From assembly GCF_000381005.1 (NCBI RefSeq), contig NZ_KB908385.1, forward strand, positions 25,011 through 89,010: a DNA stretch of 64,000 nucleotides, written 5' to 3'. The notes beneath the pieces were generated by a model. That model was given only the letters and a program-made list of their open reading frames with translations. It ran no database searches and was not told where the DNA came from. Positions within the stretch are counted from its first letter, which is position 1. Every line of letters starts with the position of its first letter. The position numbers and the translations under genes are program-made. This document shows positions 55,471-63,830 of the stretch, piece by piece. Source of the DNA: Selenomonas bovis DSM 23594 (lineage in GTDB: Bacteria; Bacillota; Negativicutes; Selenomonadales; Selenomonadaceae).

Positions 55471-55649
55471 AAGGAAGCGCTGATGAAACGAGGTGCTCCG
55501 GATTTACGCGGATGCCCTATCTCTCTAGGAGACAAACCGGAGGCGCAGCGGCAAAACGCTTCATCGCGTTTTGGCTGAGGATCGTCGAGGGCGACGAGAA
55601 GACAACGAGGACGCGTGATGACAGAGTGCTGAATCCATCTGCGCTTCCT
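55471..55649 (+). repeat. palindromic dispersed repeat, copy B
   Basis: 179 bp, same orientation as copy A and directly adjoining it. Outer arms GGAAGCGC / GCGCTTCC pair perfectly. The tip differs from A and C: CAAAACGC / GCGTTTTG around TTCATC, flanked by CAGC / GCTG, so a different sequence again forms a hairpin. Both copies would be transcribed within the flagellar operon. Confidence 0.88.
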
Positions 55650-55684
55650 CGATCTGCTTCCGCAGGAGGAATCAACAGGCGCAA

Positions 55685-56308
55685 TCAGTTGCCTGCAGCA
55701 GGCTGCTCGCCGCCTGCTGCGCCCTGTCCCTGCTGTGTCATCTGCTCGACATCACTTGGCGAGGTGAGCTTCTTCTGCTTGCCTTCGTACATGATCTTCG
55801 TGAGGCGCGCGGTCTTCGATGCCTCGAACTGCGCGAGAATCTTCGCCGCCTGTCCCTCGTCCATGCGCTGGAGGATGGCGATACAGAGGTCGTCGTCGAG
55901 TTCGTCCATCGCTGCGGCTGCGTCAGCGGGCTTCATCTCGTTATAAAGGCGCGCGAGCTTCGAGACGCGCTTGCGTTCCGCCGCCTCGCGTTCCTTCATC
56001 TGTTTCTCGATTTCCTTCTTCGTAAGCGTTACTTTTTTGGAGTCTTTCTTTTTGTCAGGATCAGGCTTTACATCCTCTGCAGGCTCGTCCTGCATCTCCT
56101 TTTCTGTCGGCGCCGGCTTGACGAAGTACTGCCCGATGATTGGCAGGTTGTAGAGACCGAGCTTTTCATTTGCCTCCTGTGTGTCGAAGATGCGCAGGTA
56201 GATGCCGAGCGCAAAACCGCCGATAATCAGCACCAGAAGCAGGAGGAGGATCAAGCATATCTTGAGAAAACGCCGTTTCTTGCTCGGCTTCTGCTGTTCT
56301 TCGTCCAT
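55685..56308 (-). CDS. MotE-like flagellar protein (MgtE N-domain fold)
   Basis: 207 residues. N-terminal membrane helix (ICLILLLLLVLIIGGFALGIYL), a Lys/Glu/Pro-rich coiled stretch, and a C-terminal MgtE_N/FliG-like helical module (YNEMKPADAAAAMDELDDDLCIAILQRMDEGQAAKILAQF; key parts MKPADAAAAMDEL and ILQRMDEGQAAKIL). Such proteins (MotE in Sinorhizobium, YlxF in Bacillus) lie in flagellar operons and can help MotB/C or export. It is not a magnesium channel, as the transporter domain is absent. ATG at 56308 is 19 bp after the transglycosylase gene. Confidence 0.82.
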   Translation of the reverse strand: MDEEQQKPSKKRRFLKICLILLLLLVLIIGGFALGIYLRIFDTQEANEKLGLYNLPIIGQYFVKPAPTEKEMQDEPAEDVKPDPDKKKDSKKVTLTKKEIEKQMKEREAAERKRVSKLARLYNEMKPADAAAAMDELDDDLCIAILQRMDEGQAAKILAQFEASKTARLTKIMYEGKQKKLTSPSDVEQMTQQGQGAAGGEQPAAGN

Positions 56309-56327
56309 CGTTTCGTCACCTCAGATA

Positions 56328-56972
56328 TTAGCGATATAGGTCCAGGACCTTGCTGACATAGTCCTGTGTCTCTCGGTAGGGCGGCACGCCGCCGTAGGCC
56401 TTGACAGCTGCGGGACCGGCGTTGTAGGCAGCGACGGCCTTCCTGACATCGCCGCCGAAGGCATCGAGCATTTCGCGCAGATATTTCGCGCCGCCCTCTA
56501 CGTTCTGTTTCTCGTCATAGGGGTTGACGCCGAGGCTCGCCGCCGTGTCAGGCATGAGCTGCATGACGCCGATGGCACCAGCTGGCGATACTGCCGACTG
56601 GTCGCCGCCCGACTCCGTCTGGGCGACGGCACTCACGAGACGCGGGTCGACGTTGTATTCGCGCGCGGCCTGCTGCACGAACGCACTGAGATCTGCATCC
56701 GCAGGCGGCAGGTCGGAGACGGCTGTCATGCCTGTCCCCACATTGAGAGTACCCGCCTGCTTCGGCGATGCTGTCCCCACACTTTGCCGATCTGCGGCTT
56801 TCGCTGACTTCGCCTGCTGTGTCTGCGCCTTTGCTGCCGCATCCTGCGTCTGGATAGCGCGTGCGAGCGTCTGCCCGAACGCCGCGCCCGGCACCTGCTG
56901 CAGCTGGCCGAACTGCTGCTGGATAGCTGCGATGCGCTGGCGCACATGGGCGATGTCTGTCATATTGATCAT
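56328..56972 (-). CDS. lytic transglycosylase (SLT domain) of the flagellar operon
   Basis: 214 residues. The N-terminal 85 residues are Gln/Ala-rich; the C-terminal SLT domain has the catalytic Glu in AVAQTESGGDQSAVSP, GVMQLMPDTAASLGV and AVAAYNAGPAAVKAYGG. It would open peptidoglycan for the rod, taking the role of FlgJ. No signal peptide is apparent, so export may be through the flagellar system. The start ATG overlaps the fliJ stop (ATGA). Confidence 0.92.
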   Translation of the reverse strand: MINMTDIAHVRQRIAAIQQQFGQLQQVPGAAFGQTLARAIQTQDAAAKAQTQQAKSAKAADRQSVGTASPKQAGTLNVGTGMTAVSDLPPADADLSAFVQQAAREYNVDPRLVSAVAQTESGGDQSAVSPAGAIGVMQLMPDTAASLGVNPYDEKQNVEGGAKYLREMLDAFGGDVRKAVAAYNAGPAAVKAYGGVPPYRETQDYVSKVLDLYR

Positions 56973-57436
56973 GAAGCATCCCTTGCCTTTCCGTTCCTCA
57001 TGTAGAGCTGCAGGCCGATCTCGTCGAGCGCTTTCTGCTCCTCGGCCAATGCCTGCGCCTTGTACTCTTGATACCGCTTCTCCTTGAGCTGCTCGATGCT
57101 CTTGAGATAGCTCATGACCTCCATAAGTTCCTTGAGCCGTTTCTGTCGCTCCGCCTTCGCCGTGAGGACGATCTGCTGCTGCATCTCGATCTGCTCGCGC
57201 TTCCAGGCGAAGAAGCTGTGAAAATCCATGAGACGGCCGACCGTCACGCGCTTGCCCTCTTTCGATATAGCTTCGTAGTCGCGCTGGCCGCGCTGCATCT
57301 CATCGAGCAAGATCTGCATGTGCGCGCGCCGATCCTCGAGATCGCGCGACGCCTTGGCGAACGCGACCTCCGCGTCTTCCTTCTTGCTGCGCGTGACGCG
57401 CAGGAGTGTCTCGAGCTGGAATCTGAATTTCTTCAT
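56969..57436 (-). CDS. fliJ: flagellar export chaperone FliJ
   Basis: 155 residues, almost entirely coiled coil, beginning KKFRFQLETLLRVTRSKKEDAE. It sits in the FliI hexamer and couples it to FlhA. It overlaps the fliI stop by 4 bp. Confidence 0.94.
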   Translation of the reverse strand: MKKFRFQLETLLRVTRSKKEDAEVAFAKASRDLEDRRAHMQILLDEMQRGQRDYEAISKEGKRVTVGRLMDFHSFFAWKREQIEMQQQIVLTAKAERQKRLKELMEVMSYLKSIEQLKEKRYQEYKAQALAEEQKALDEIGLQLYMRNGKARDAS

Positions 57437-58785
57437 TGCGCATCACCTGTCGGCGGCGCGGGCACAGCGCCTGTGATTGCCTCGAGCTTCTTCTCGGTCT
57501 CCTCGTAGGTATCGACCTCGAAGATCCCCTGACAGAGGAAGTCATTGATGGCGTCGATCTTTGCGATGGCCTCATCGATCTTCGCGCTCGAGCCCTTGAC
57601 ATAGGCACCGATGTGGATGAGGTCCTCCGCATCGCGGTAGACGGCCATGAGCTGGCGCATGCGCTGCGCCGCCTGGAGGTGCTCCTTCGATACGACCTCA
57701 TTCATGACGCGGCTCACGCTCGTCATGATGTCGATGGCGGGGAAATGGTTCTGCGCGGCGATATTGCGTGAGAGCACGATATGACCGTCGAGGATGGAGC
57801 GCACGGCATCAGCGATCGGCTCGTTCATATCGTCGCCGTCGACGAGCACCGTGTAGATGCCCGTGATAGACCCTTTGTCACTCGTGCCCGCGCGCTCCAG
57901 GAGGCGCGGCAGCATCGCGAAAACGGACGGCGTGTAGCCGCGCGTCGCCGGCGGCTCACCGATGGTGAGTCCGACCTCGCGCTGCGCCATCGCGAAGCGC
58001 GTGACGGAGTCCATCATAAGGATGACCTTGTGCCCCTGGTCGCGGAAGTACTCTGCAATGGCCGTCGCCGTCATCGCGCCCTTGATACGCACGAGCGCGG
58101 GCTGGTCAGAGGTCGCGACGACGACGACGGAGCGCTTGAGGCCCTCCTCGCCGAGGTCGCGCTCGATGAAGTCGCGCACCTCGCGGCCGCGCTCGCCAAC
58201 GAGCGCGATGACACTGATGTCCGCCTCGGTATTGCGTGCAATCATGGAGAGCAGCGTGGACTTGCCGACGCCGGAGCCCGCCATGATGCCAATGCGCTGA
58301 CCGTCGCCCATCGTGATGAGGCCATCGATGGCACGCACACCGACGTAGAGACTCTCGTGGATGCGCGGCCGCGTGAGCGGCGCGGGCGGCGGTGCCTGCA
58401 GCGGATATTCGCGTTTCGAGAGGATGGGACCCTTGCCGTCCATGGGATTGCCGAGGCCGTCGAGCACGCGTCCGAGGAGCTCCGGACCGACCTTGACCTT
58501 GAGCGTCTTCTGTGCGGAGACGACTTCGCAGCCCGGACCGATGCCCTGCATCTCGCCAATGGGCATGAGCATGACAAATCCCTCCCGGAAACCGACCACC
58601 TCGGCCGGTACGGGCGGGACGTTGGGGAAATGCGAGGAGACATAGCAGAGCTCACCGACGCTGACCGTCGGCCCCTGGGACTCGATGACGAGGCCGATGA
58701 CCTGCGTGACCTTACCCGTGAGCTTGACGGAGACAGCGCCCGCGATGGCATCTGTGAACTTCTTGATATCCACGCTCTGCTTCAT
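57433..58785 (-). CDS. fliI: flagellum-specific export ATPase FliI
   Basis: 450 residues. Walker A AGSGVGKST (169-177), Walker B HKVILMMDSVTRFAMAQRE (ILMMDS), GEPPATRGYTPSVFAMLPRLLERAG and the catalytic GERGREV. F1-beta-like hexameric ATPase that unfolds or delivers substrates. It overlaps fliH by 4 bp. Confidence 0.97.
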   Translation of the reverse strand: MKQSVDIKKFTDAIAGAVSVKLTGKVTQVIGLVIESQGPTVSVGELCYVSSHFPNVPPVPAEVVGFREGFVMLMPIGEMQGIGPGCEVVSAQKTLKVKVGPELLGRVLDGLGNPMDGKGPILSKREYPLQAPPPAPLTRPRIHESLYVGVRAIDGLITMGDGQRIGIMAGSGVGKSTLLSMIARNTEADISVIALVGERGREVRDFIERDLGEEGLKRSVVVVATSDQPALVRIKGAMTATAIAEYFRDQGHKVILMMDSVTRFAMAQREVGLTIGEPPATRGYTPSVFAMLPRLLERAGTSDKGSITGIYTVLVDGDDMNEPIADAVRSILDGHIVLSRNIAAQNHFPAIDIMTSVSRVMNEVVSKEHLQAAQRMRQLMAVYRDAEDLIHIGAYVKGSSAKIDEAIAKIDAINDFLCQGIFEVDTYEETEKKLEAITGAVPAPPTGDAQ

Positions 58786-59576
58786 GCCTTCACTTCCTGT
58801 ATCGCCTGACGGATGAGCTCGATCTGTGTCTGGAGCCGCGCGTCAACACTGCCATTCGGTGTCTCAATCACGCAGTCCCCCGGCGCGAGGCTCTCATCTG
58901 AGACAATGGTAAGATCCGCTCCAGCCCCCTGGAGGCGGCTGCGAAACTCATCGCGCGCCATGAGCACGAGGTCGTAGACGGCGGGTGCGACATGGATGGC
59001 AATCTCCCTCTGATCCTTGACCTTCTCGAGCGCCTTCTGCACGAGCGGCAGGATGACCTGCGGCACGTCGATGAAATGCTGCGGTAGGATTTTCTCAACG
59101 ACGGCGAGCGCGATGCGCGTCACATCGTCCTCCGCCTGCGCGAGATAGTCTGCCGTCGCATCCTTGGCGTCGCGCAGAGTCTTTTCCGCCTGCGCATTGG
59201 CCGCCTGGATGCTCGCCGCCATGGCCTCCTGCGCCTGCTTCTTGCCCTCGGCCTCGCCTGCGGCGTAGCCCTCCGTGTGGCCTGTCTCGCGTGCCTGCGC
59301 CTTGAGCTCCTCGCATTCCTGGCGCGTCTCCTCGAGCAGGCGTTCGCGCTCGTTTTGCGCCTCCTGCTTCAGGACTTCGCTCTCTGTCTGCGCGTTTCGC
59401 AAGAGCTCGTCTGCCTGCTGCTCCTTCGCGGCAATCTCGGCGAACATGCGCTGCTGCGCCTCTTCGTCGAGGCTGCCCGCATGCTCGACGTCCTCCGCGA
59501 CGGTCTTCGGCGGCTCCGGTGCACGGATGACCAGCGGACGCTCACGCCACTCAGCCGCCTTGATAACCTTAGACAA
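58782..59576 (-). CDS. fliH: flagellar assembly protein FliH
   Basis: 264 residues. A long Glu/Gln/Ala coiled coil (about 45-150) precedes the C-terminal FliH/V-ATPase-E-like domain (VVEKILPQHFIDVPQVILPLVQKAL, VSDESLAPGDCVIETPNGSVDARL). It is the stator and negative regulator of FliI. The start is a TTG at 59576 overlapping the fliG end by 8 bp, with GGGGG nine bases upstream. Confidence 0.94.
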   Translation of the reverse strand: MSKVIKAAEWRERPLVIRAPEPPKTVAEDVEHAGSLDEEAQQRMFAEIAAKEQQADELLRNAQTESEVLKQEAQNERERLLEETRQECEELKAQARETGHTEGYAAGEAEGKKQAQEAMAASIQAANAQAEKTLRDAKDATADYLAQAEDDVTRIALAVVEKILPQHFIDVPQVILPLVQKALEKVKDQREIAIHVAPAVYDLVLMARDEFRSRLQGAGADLTIVSDESLAPGDCVIETPNGSVDARLQTQIELIRQAIQEVKA

Positions 59577-60600
59577 TCATCTCGTCCCCCTTGCCGCGGG
59601 AAATGACAATCTCGCCCTTGTCCTCCATCGTGCGGATGACGTTGACGACCTTCTGCTGCGCCTCCTCGACATCGCGGATCTTGACAGGGCCCATGAACTC
59701 GATCTCTTCCTTGAGCATGTCAGCAGCACGCGAAGACATGTTCTTGTAGACCTTGTCCGCGACCTCTTTCGGCGTCGCCTTGAGCGCAAGCGAGAGGTCT
59801 TTCGTATCGACCTGGCGCAGCACGAGCTGCAGCGAGCGGTCGTCGAGCATAACGATATCCTCGAACACGAACATGAGACGTTTGATGTCCTCGGCAAGCT
59901 CCGGATTGTCGACCTCGAGGTTCTCGATGATGGATTTCTCCGTCGTGCGGTCGACGCGGTTGAGGACCTCGACAATGGATTTGACACCGCCTGCCGAGGT
60001 GAAGTCCTGCGTGACGAGCGACGAGAGCTTGCGCTCGAGCACGCGCTCGACCTCGCGGATGACGTCCGGAGAGGTACGGTCCATGACCGCGATGCGCTTC
60101 GCGACATCCGCCTGCTGATCCGGCGGCAGGGACGAGAGCACCGTCGCCGCCTGATCCGGCTCGAGATACGCCATGATGAGCGCGATGGTTTGCGGATGTT
60201 CGTTCTGGATGAAGTTCATGAGCTGCGACGGATCGGTCTTCCTCAGGAAGTCGAACGGACGTACCTGCAGGCTCGTCGTGAGGCGGTTGATGATGTCCAT
60301 CGCCTTCTCTGCACCGAGCGCTTTCTCGAGGACATTCTGCGCGTATTCGAGGCCACCTGTCGAGATATAATCCTTGGCCATCGCCATCTGGTAGAACTCG
60401 CTGATGACGGCGGCCTTCTGCTCCGCGCTGACCTGCTTGTGATTCGCGATTTCGAGCGTCACACGCTCGATTTCATCATCATCCATGTGCTTGAAGAGCT
60501 TCGCGGAATACTCAGGCCCGAGCGCGATAAAGAGAATCGCCGCTTTTTCCTGGTTCGAGAGCTCTTCCTCTTCACTCGTCCCATACATATCCGTTGCCAT
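59569..60600 (-). CDS. fliG: flagellar motor switch protein FliG
   Basis: 343 residues. The three FliG domains are intact: N-terminal (SNQEKAAILFIALGPEYSAKLF), middle with EHPQTIALIMAYLEPDQAA and C-terminal torque domain with MFVFEDIVMLDDRSLQLVLRQVD and LALKATPKEVADKVYKNMS. It connects the MS ring to the C ring and contacts the stators. It begins one base after fliF. Confidence 0.97.
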   Translation of the reverse strand: MATDMYGTSEEEELSNQEKAAILFIALGPEYSAKLFKHMDDDEIERVTLEIANHKQVSAEQKAAVISEFYQMAMAKDYISTGGLEYAQNVLEKALGAEKAMDIINRLTTSLQVRPFDFLRKTDPSQLMNFIQNEHPQTIALIMAYLEPDQAATVLSSLPPDQQADVAKRIAVMDRTSPDVIREVERVLERKLSSLVTQDFTSAGGVKSIVEVLNRVDRTTEKSIIENLEVDNPELAEDIKRLMFVFEDIVMLDDRSLQLVLRQVDTKDLSLALKATPKEVADKVYKNMSSRAADMLKEEIEFMGPVKIRDVEEAQQKVVNVIRTMEDKGEIVISRGKGDEMIV

Positions 60601-62208
60601 TTATTCATCCTCCGAAAGCCAAGTCTTGATGAGCATTGCAACCTCGGCTGGTTTCTGGTCGATGAGCTCTTGCAGCTGCTGCTTCTCAGTGAGCTGGCGC
60701 TGCTCCTCCTCGGAGAGCTCGTCCTCGTCGACCTCGCCGGCGGCGACGGCTGCCGCACGCTCCTCGGCGAGGCGCTGACGCTCCTCTTCGGCCTCGCGCG
60801 CAGCCTGCTCTGCAGCTTCGCGCTCCTGCTGTTTTTTGCGGCGGTACATCATGACGCCTCCTGCGATGAGCGCGAGCAGCAACAGAGCGCCCGCGACCTC
60901 CGCGTAGAAGATGCGGTCCTGGCGGTCTTTCTCCGCCTGCTCCTCAGCCGCCTGCTTGTCCTTCGCCTCTGTACTGAACGGCAGCGCCTCGACACTGACC
61001 GTATCGCCGCGGTCCTGGTTGATGCCCGCGGCGGAGGAGACGCTGCGCAGCAGGCTGTCCTGCTGCGACGCGGTCACATCGTCATTGACGAGCACGGCGA
61101 CGTTGAGTCTGCGGATAGAGCCCGGCGAAGCGATGACCTTCTGCTTCTCCTCATTGATCTCGTAGTTCTTCGTCGATTCCTTTTTCTCATACTGCGCGTT
61201 GGAATTTCCGTTCTGCGCGACATAGCCCGGCACGTTCGACTGGACGCCCGCGGCACCGCCCGGCTGTGTCGAGGTGCCGTTATACGTCTCGTTCGAGTCC
61301 TGCTGGCTGCGGATGATGCCGGAATCATCGACGACTGGCGTGAAGGTCTGCTTGTCCGTCTGCTTGTCGTCGAAGTCGAGCTCGACGCTCACGCGCGCGA
61401 CTGCACGGCCCGTGCCAAGCGTCTGGTCGAGCAGCGTCTGCAGGTTCTTCTGGATGTCGTCCTGAACCTTCTTCGTCATCTCGAGCTGGGTAAGCGTCTT
61501 CGCGCCTACGCTCTTTTCGTCGAGCTCATCGGGATCGTTGAGGATCTTGCCCGTCTCATCGACGATGGTGATGTTTTCCGACTGCAGTCCCTGCACACTG
61601 TGCGCCGTGAGATTGACGATGCCCTTGATCTCCTTCTTAGAGAGCTGCTGGTTCGGCTTGAGCATCAGCATGATGGAAGCCGTCGCCGGCTTTTCGTTCT
61701 TCTTGTAGAGGCTGTCCTCCGGCAGCACGATATGCACGCGTGCCTTCTGCACGGCGTCGATCTGCTCGATCGTGCGCACGAGCTCGCCCTGGAGCGCCTG
61801 CAGGTAATTGACCTTGTTCTGGAACTCCGTGACGCCGAGCTTGTTGTCGTCAAAAATCTCGAATCCCTTCTGGCCGCGCGGCAGTCCCTCCGTCGCGAGA
61901 TTCAGCCGGGCCTCGTGCACCTTGCTGGCTGGCACGAGGATGGTCGTGCCCTTCTGTCCTTCCTGCACCTGGTACTCGACCTTCTGCTCCTTGAGCTTGG
62001 CCGCTACCTCGCCTGCGTCCTTCGTCTCCATATTCGTAAAGAGCGGTACCATGTCCGGCTTGCTGCCATACCATACGCTGATGCCGATGATAGCGATCAG
62101 CACGGCGAGGACAGAGCCGAGCACGATGTAGCGCTGCTTCTTGCTGTATTTATGCCAAAGCTGCAGATAACGCTGTTTCCAATCTGCTTTTTCTGCTTTG
62201 TCTGCCAT
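60601..62208 (-). CDS. fliF: flagellar MS-ring protein FliF
   Basis: 535 residues. Two membrane helices, YIVLGSVLAVLIAIIGISVWY near the N-terminus and FYAEVAGALLLLALIAGGVMMY near residue 440, enclose the ring-building domains (LFTNMETKDAGEVAAKLKEQKVEYQV; MLMLKPNQQLSKKEIKGIVNLTA). The acidic C-terminus binds FliG. Scaffold of the basal body. Confidence 0.97.
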   Translation of the reverse strand: MADKAEKADWKQRYLQLWHKYSKKQRYIVLGSVLAVLIAIIGISVWYGSKPDMVPLFTNMETKDAGEVAAKLKEQKVEYQVQEGQKGTTILVPASKVHEARLNLATEGLPRGQKGFEIFDDNKLGVTEFQNKVNYLQALQGELVRTIEQIDAVQKARVHIVLPEDSLYKKNEKPATASIMLMLKPNQQLSKKEIKGIVNLTAHSVQGLQSENITIVDETGKILNDPDELDEKSVGAKTLTQLEMTKKVQDDIQKNLQTLLDQTLGTGRAVARVSVELDFDDKQTDKQTFTPVVDDSGIIRSQQDSNETYNGTSTQPGGAAGVQSNVPGYVAQNGNSNAQYEKKESTKNYEINEEKQKVIASPGSIRRLNVAVLVNDDVTASQQDSLLRSVSSAAGINQDRGDTVSVEALPFSTEAKDKQAAEEQAEKDRQDRIFYAEVAGALLLLALIAGGVMMYRRKKQQEREAAEQAAREAEEERQRLAEERAAAVAAGEVDEDELSEEEQRQLTEKQQLQELIDQKPAEVAMLIKTWLSEDE

Positions 62209-62257
62209 GTTCTCAATCCCTTCGCGCTTCTATCATGTATGATCAGGCGGCTGCCCT

Positions 62258-62569
62258 TTATACCTGCATCCGCATGATCTCCTGATAAGCGGAAACCGCC
62301 CGGTTCCGCAACTGAAGCGTGAGCTGCAGTGCGATGTCGGCCTTCTGCGCAGCGATGACGACCTGAGAGACATCGTCTACCTGCCCGGCGGCCAGCGCCG
62401 CATTCCAGCGATCCGAGTCAAGCTGCAGCTGGTTCGTCTCCTTGAGCGCATCTTTCAGGTAGTCTGAAAATCCCTTCGTCTCCTCCGCGCGCTCCGTCTC
62501 TCCCAAATGACTCTCCGCGCTCATTTGCACAGGGCGCACGGGCGTCATCTGCAATGCCTCTACCTGCAT
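62258..62569 (-). CDS. fliE: flagellar hook-basal body complex protein FliE
   Basis: 103 residues, with FSDYLKDALKETNQLQLDSD and the C-terminal DIALQLTLQLRNRAVSAYQEIMRMQV (motif QLRNRAVSAYQEIM) typical of FliE. It joins the rod to the MS ring. ATG at 62569 follows GAGGTG. Confidence 0.96.
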   Translation of the reverse strand: MQVEALQMTPVRPVQMSAESHLGETERAEETKGFSDYLKDALKETNQLQLDSDRWNAALAAGQVDDVSQVVIAAQKADIALQLTLQLRNRAVSAYQEIMRMQV

Positions 62570-62591
62570 CCCTCTGTCACCTCATTCCTTT

Positions 62592-63035
62592 TCACTTGCC
62601 AATATCGAGTGCCTTCATCGCCATGCTCTTCGCCGCGTTGATGGTCGTCGTGTTCGCCTCGTAGGCGCGCGACGCCGTAATCATATCGACCATCTCCGAA
62701 ACGATGTTGACATTCGGACGTTCCACATAGCCCTGCGCATTCGCATCCGGATTGCCCGGGTCGTAGACAAGCGGCCCCTGCGTGCGATCCGCCTCGATGC
62801 CGACCGCGCGCACACCGTCGCCCGCCTCGAGCTTGCTCATGGATTTCTTCAGAAAACTTGAAAAGCCGCCCCCTGTCTCGCGCGGCTCAAAGACGACATA
62901 ACGGCGGTGGTAGGCGCCTCCCTCCGCCGTACGCGTCGTATTCGCATTGGCAATATTATTGGATATGACATCCATGCGCAGGCGCTCCGCCGTCAGGCCG
63001 GAAGCCGCTGCGTCAATGCCCAGAAACATACTCAT
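62592..63035 (-). CDS. flgC: flagellar proximal rod protein FlgC
   Basis: 147 residues. N-terminal AASGLTAERLRMDVISNNIAN and C-terminal VNIVSEMVDMITASRAYEANTTTINAAKSM (motifs RMDVISNNIAN and SRAYEANTT) are the FlgC pattern. Rod component exported after FlgB. Confidence 0.97.
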   Translation of the reverse strand: MSMFLGIDAAASGLTAERLRMDVISNNIANANTTRTAEGGAYHRRYVVFEPRETGGGFSSFLKKSMSKLEAGDGVRAVGIEADRTQGPLVYDPGNPDANAQGYVERPNVNIVSEMVDMITASRAYEANTTTINAAKSMAMKALDIGK

Positions 63036-63062
63036 TGCTATCCCTCATTCCCCCGAGCAGCC

Positions 63063-63482
63063 TCATGACTGCCCGCTCGTGATGACGTTCTTCAGCTTGT
63101 TTACATAGCCGCCAAGTTCCGTCGCCATCGCATTATAATAGAGCTGGTTCTTCGCAAGGCTCGCCATCTCGATATCGATGTCGACATTGTTGTTATCGAC
63201 GCGCATCGTCGTCGTATCATCCTCCTGGATGGAGGCCTTCGCTCCGCCGATCATCCCGACCGGCAGATGACGGTCATGTGTCCGCACGAGCGGCAGTCTG
63301 CCACTGTCATCCATGCCGATTTCCTTGGCGAGCAATTCTTCGAAAACGACGTCGCTCTTCTTGAAATTCGGCGTATTGACGTTGGCGATGTTATTGGAAA
63401 TGACCTCTTGTCGCAGGTTCGCCGCAGCGAGTCCGCGCCCGAGGTAATTGAAATTCGGCGAATTCATGATCTGTTCCAGCAC
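63063..63482 (-). CDS. flgB: flagellar proximal rod protein FlgB
   Basis: 139 residues with the N-terminal rod motif LRQEVISNNIANVNTPNFKKSDV and C-terminal DIDIEMASLAKNQLYYNAMATELG (motifs NNIANVNTPNFK and NQLYYNAMA). The start is a GTG at 63482, 11 bases after GGGAGG. First gene of the flagellar region. Upstream, a TATAAT at 63509-63514 (minus) has only a poor -35 partner (TCAGGA). Confidence 0.95.
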   Translation of the reverse strand: MLEQIMNSPNFNYLGRGLAAANLRQEVISNNIANVNTPNFKKSDVVFEELLAKEIGMDDSGRLPLVRTHDRHLPVGMIGGAKASIQEDDTTTMRVDNNNVDIDIEMASLAKNQLYYNAMATELGGYVNKLKNVITSGQS

Positions 63483-63723
63483 CTTTTGTTACGCCTCCCC
63501 TGCATATCATTATAATTTTATCTTTCTACGCTCCTGAATGAACTCCTTCAAATTTTATCACTTTTTTCGTGATTTTAGAAGTCCCACTCTGTGAATTTCC
63601 CGTATCAGCGAAAAAGGTCCTAGAAAACGGCACGCTAGACGCGACGCACGAACGTCCGCTTCGTGAATCTTGCAGACACGTCCTAAACGTGTCACCAGCT
63701 CAGCGGGCTTCCCTAACCACATA
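63483..63723. other. unassigned region upstream of flgB
   Basis: No supported gene. Near flgB it is AT-rich with a TATAAT (minus, 63509-63514), the best guess for the flagellar promoter. Further out, 63600-63720 is GC-rich and holds two neighbouring perfect stem-loops: CACGAA/TTCGTG (63647-63665) and GACACGT/ACGTGTC (63675-63693). I cannot tell whether these belong to a leader RNA or to mobile-element remnants next to the IS. Confidence 0.45.
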
Positions 63724-63784
63724 AAAAGGGGCTGTTGCACGTATCAACAACGTGTAGCAGCCCCTTTTAGTTTGCAAAAAAATG

Positions 63785-63812
63785 TTGCCAAGGACTTAAA
63801 AATCCTTGGCAA
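63785..63812 (+). repeat. stem-loop ahead of the transposase gene
   Basis: Perfect 10-bp arms TTGCCAAGGA / TCCTTGGCAA with an 8-nt loop, 18 bp before the transposase ATG. It may block outside transcription or translation of the transposase, as similar hairpins do in other insertion sequences. Confidence 0.65.
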
Positions 63813-63830
63813 CAGGCGTAAAATATAGAT

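Noticed and set aside
55685..56308. Magnesium transporter MgtE
   Set aside because: Only the N-terminal helical module is present; the membrane channel and CBS domains are missing, and the setting is flagellar.
59275..62277. 1000-codon plus-strand open frame across fliH, fliG and fliF
   Set aside because: Antisense to three certain flagellar genes; Leu/Arg/Asp-rich composition typical of GC-rich shadows.
63558..63740. 60-codon minus-strand frame upstream of flgB
   Set aside because: It starts with GTG inside the IS-side hairpin, has no ribosome site, and covers stem-loop DNA; no family resemblance I can defend.
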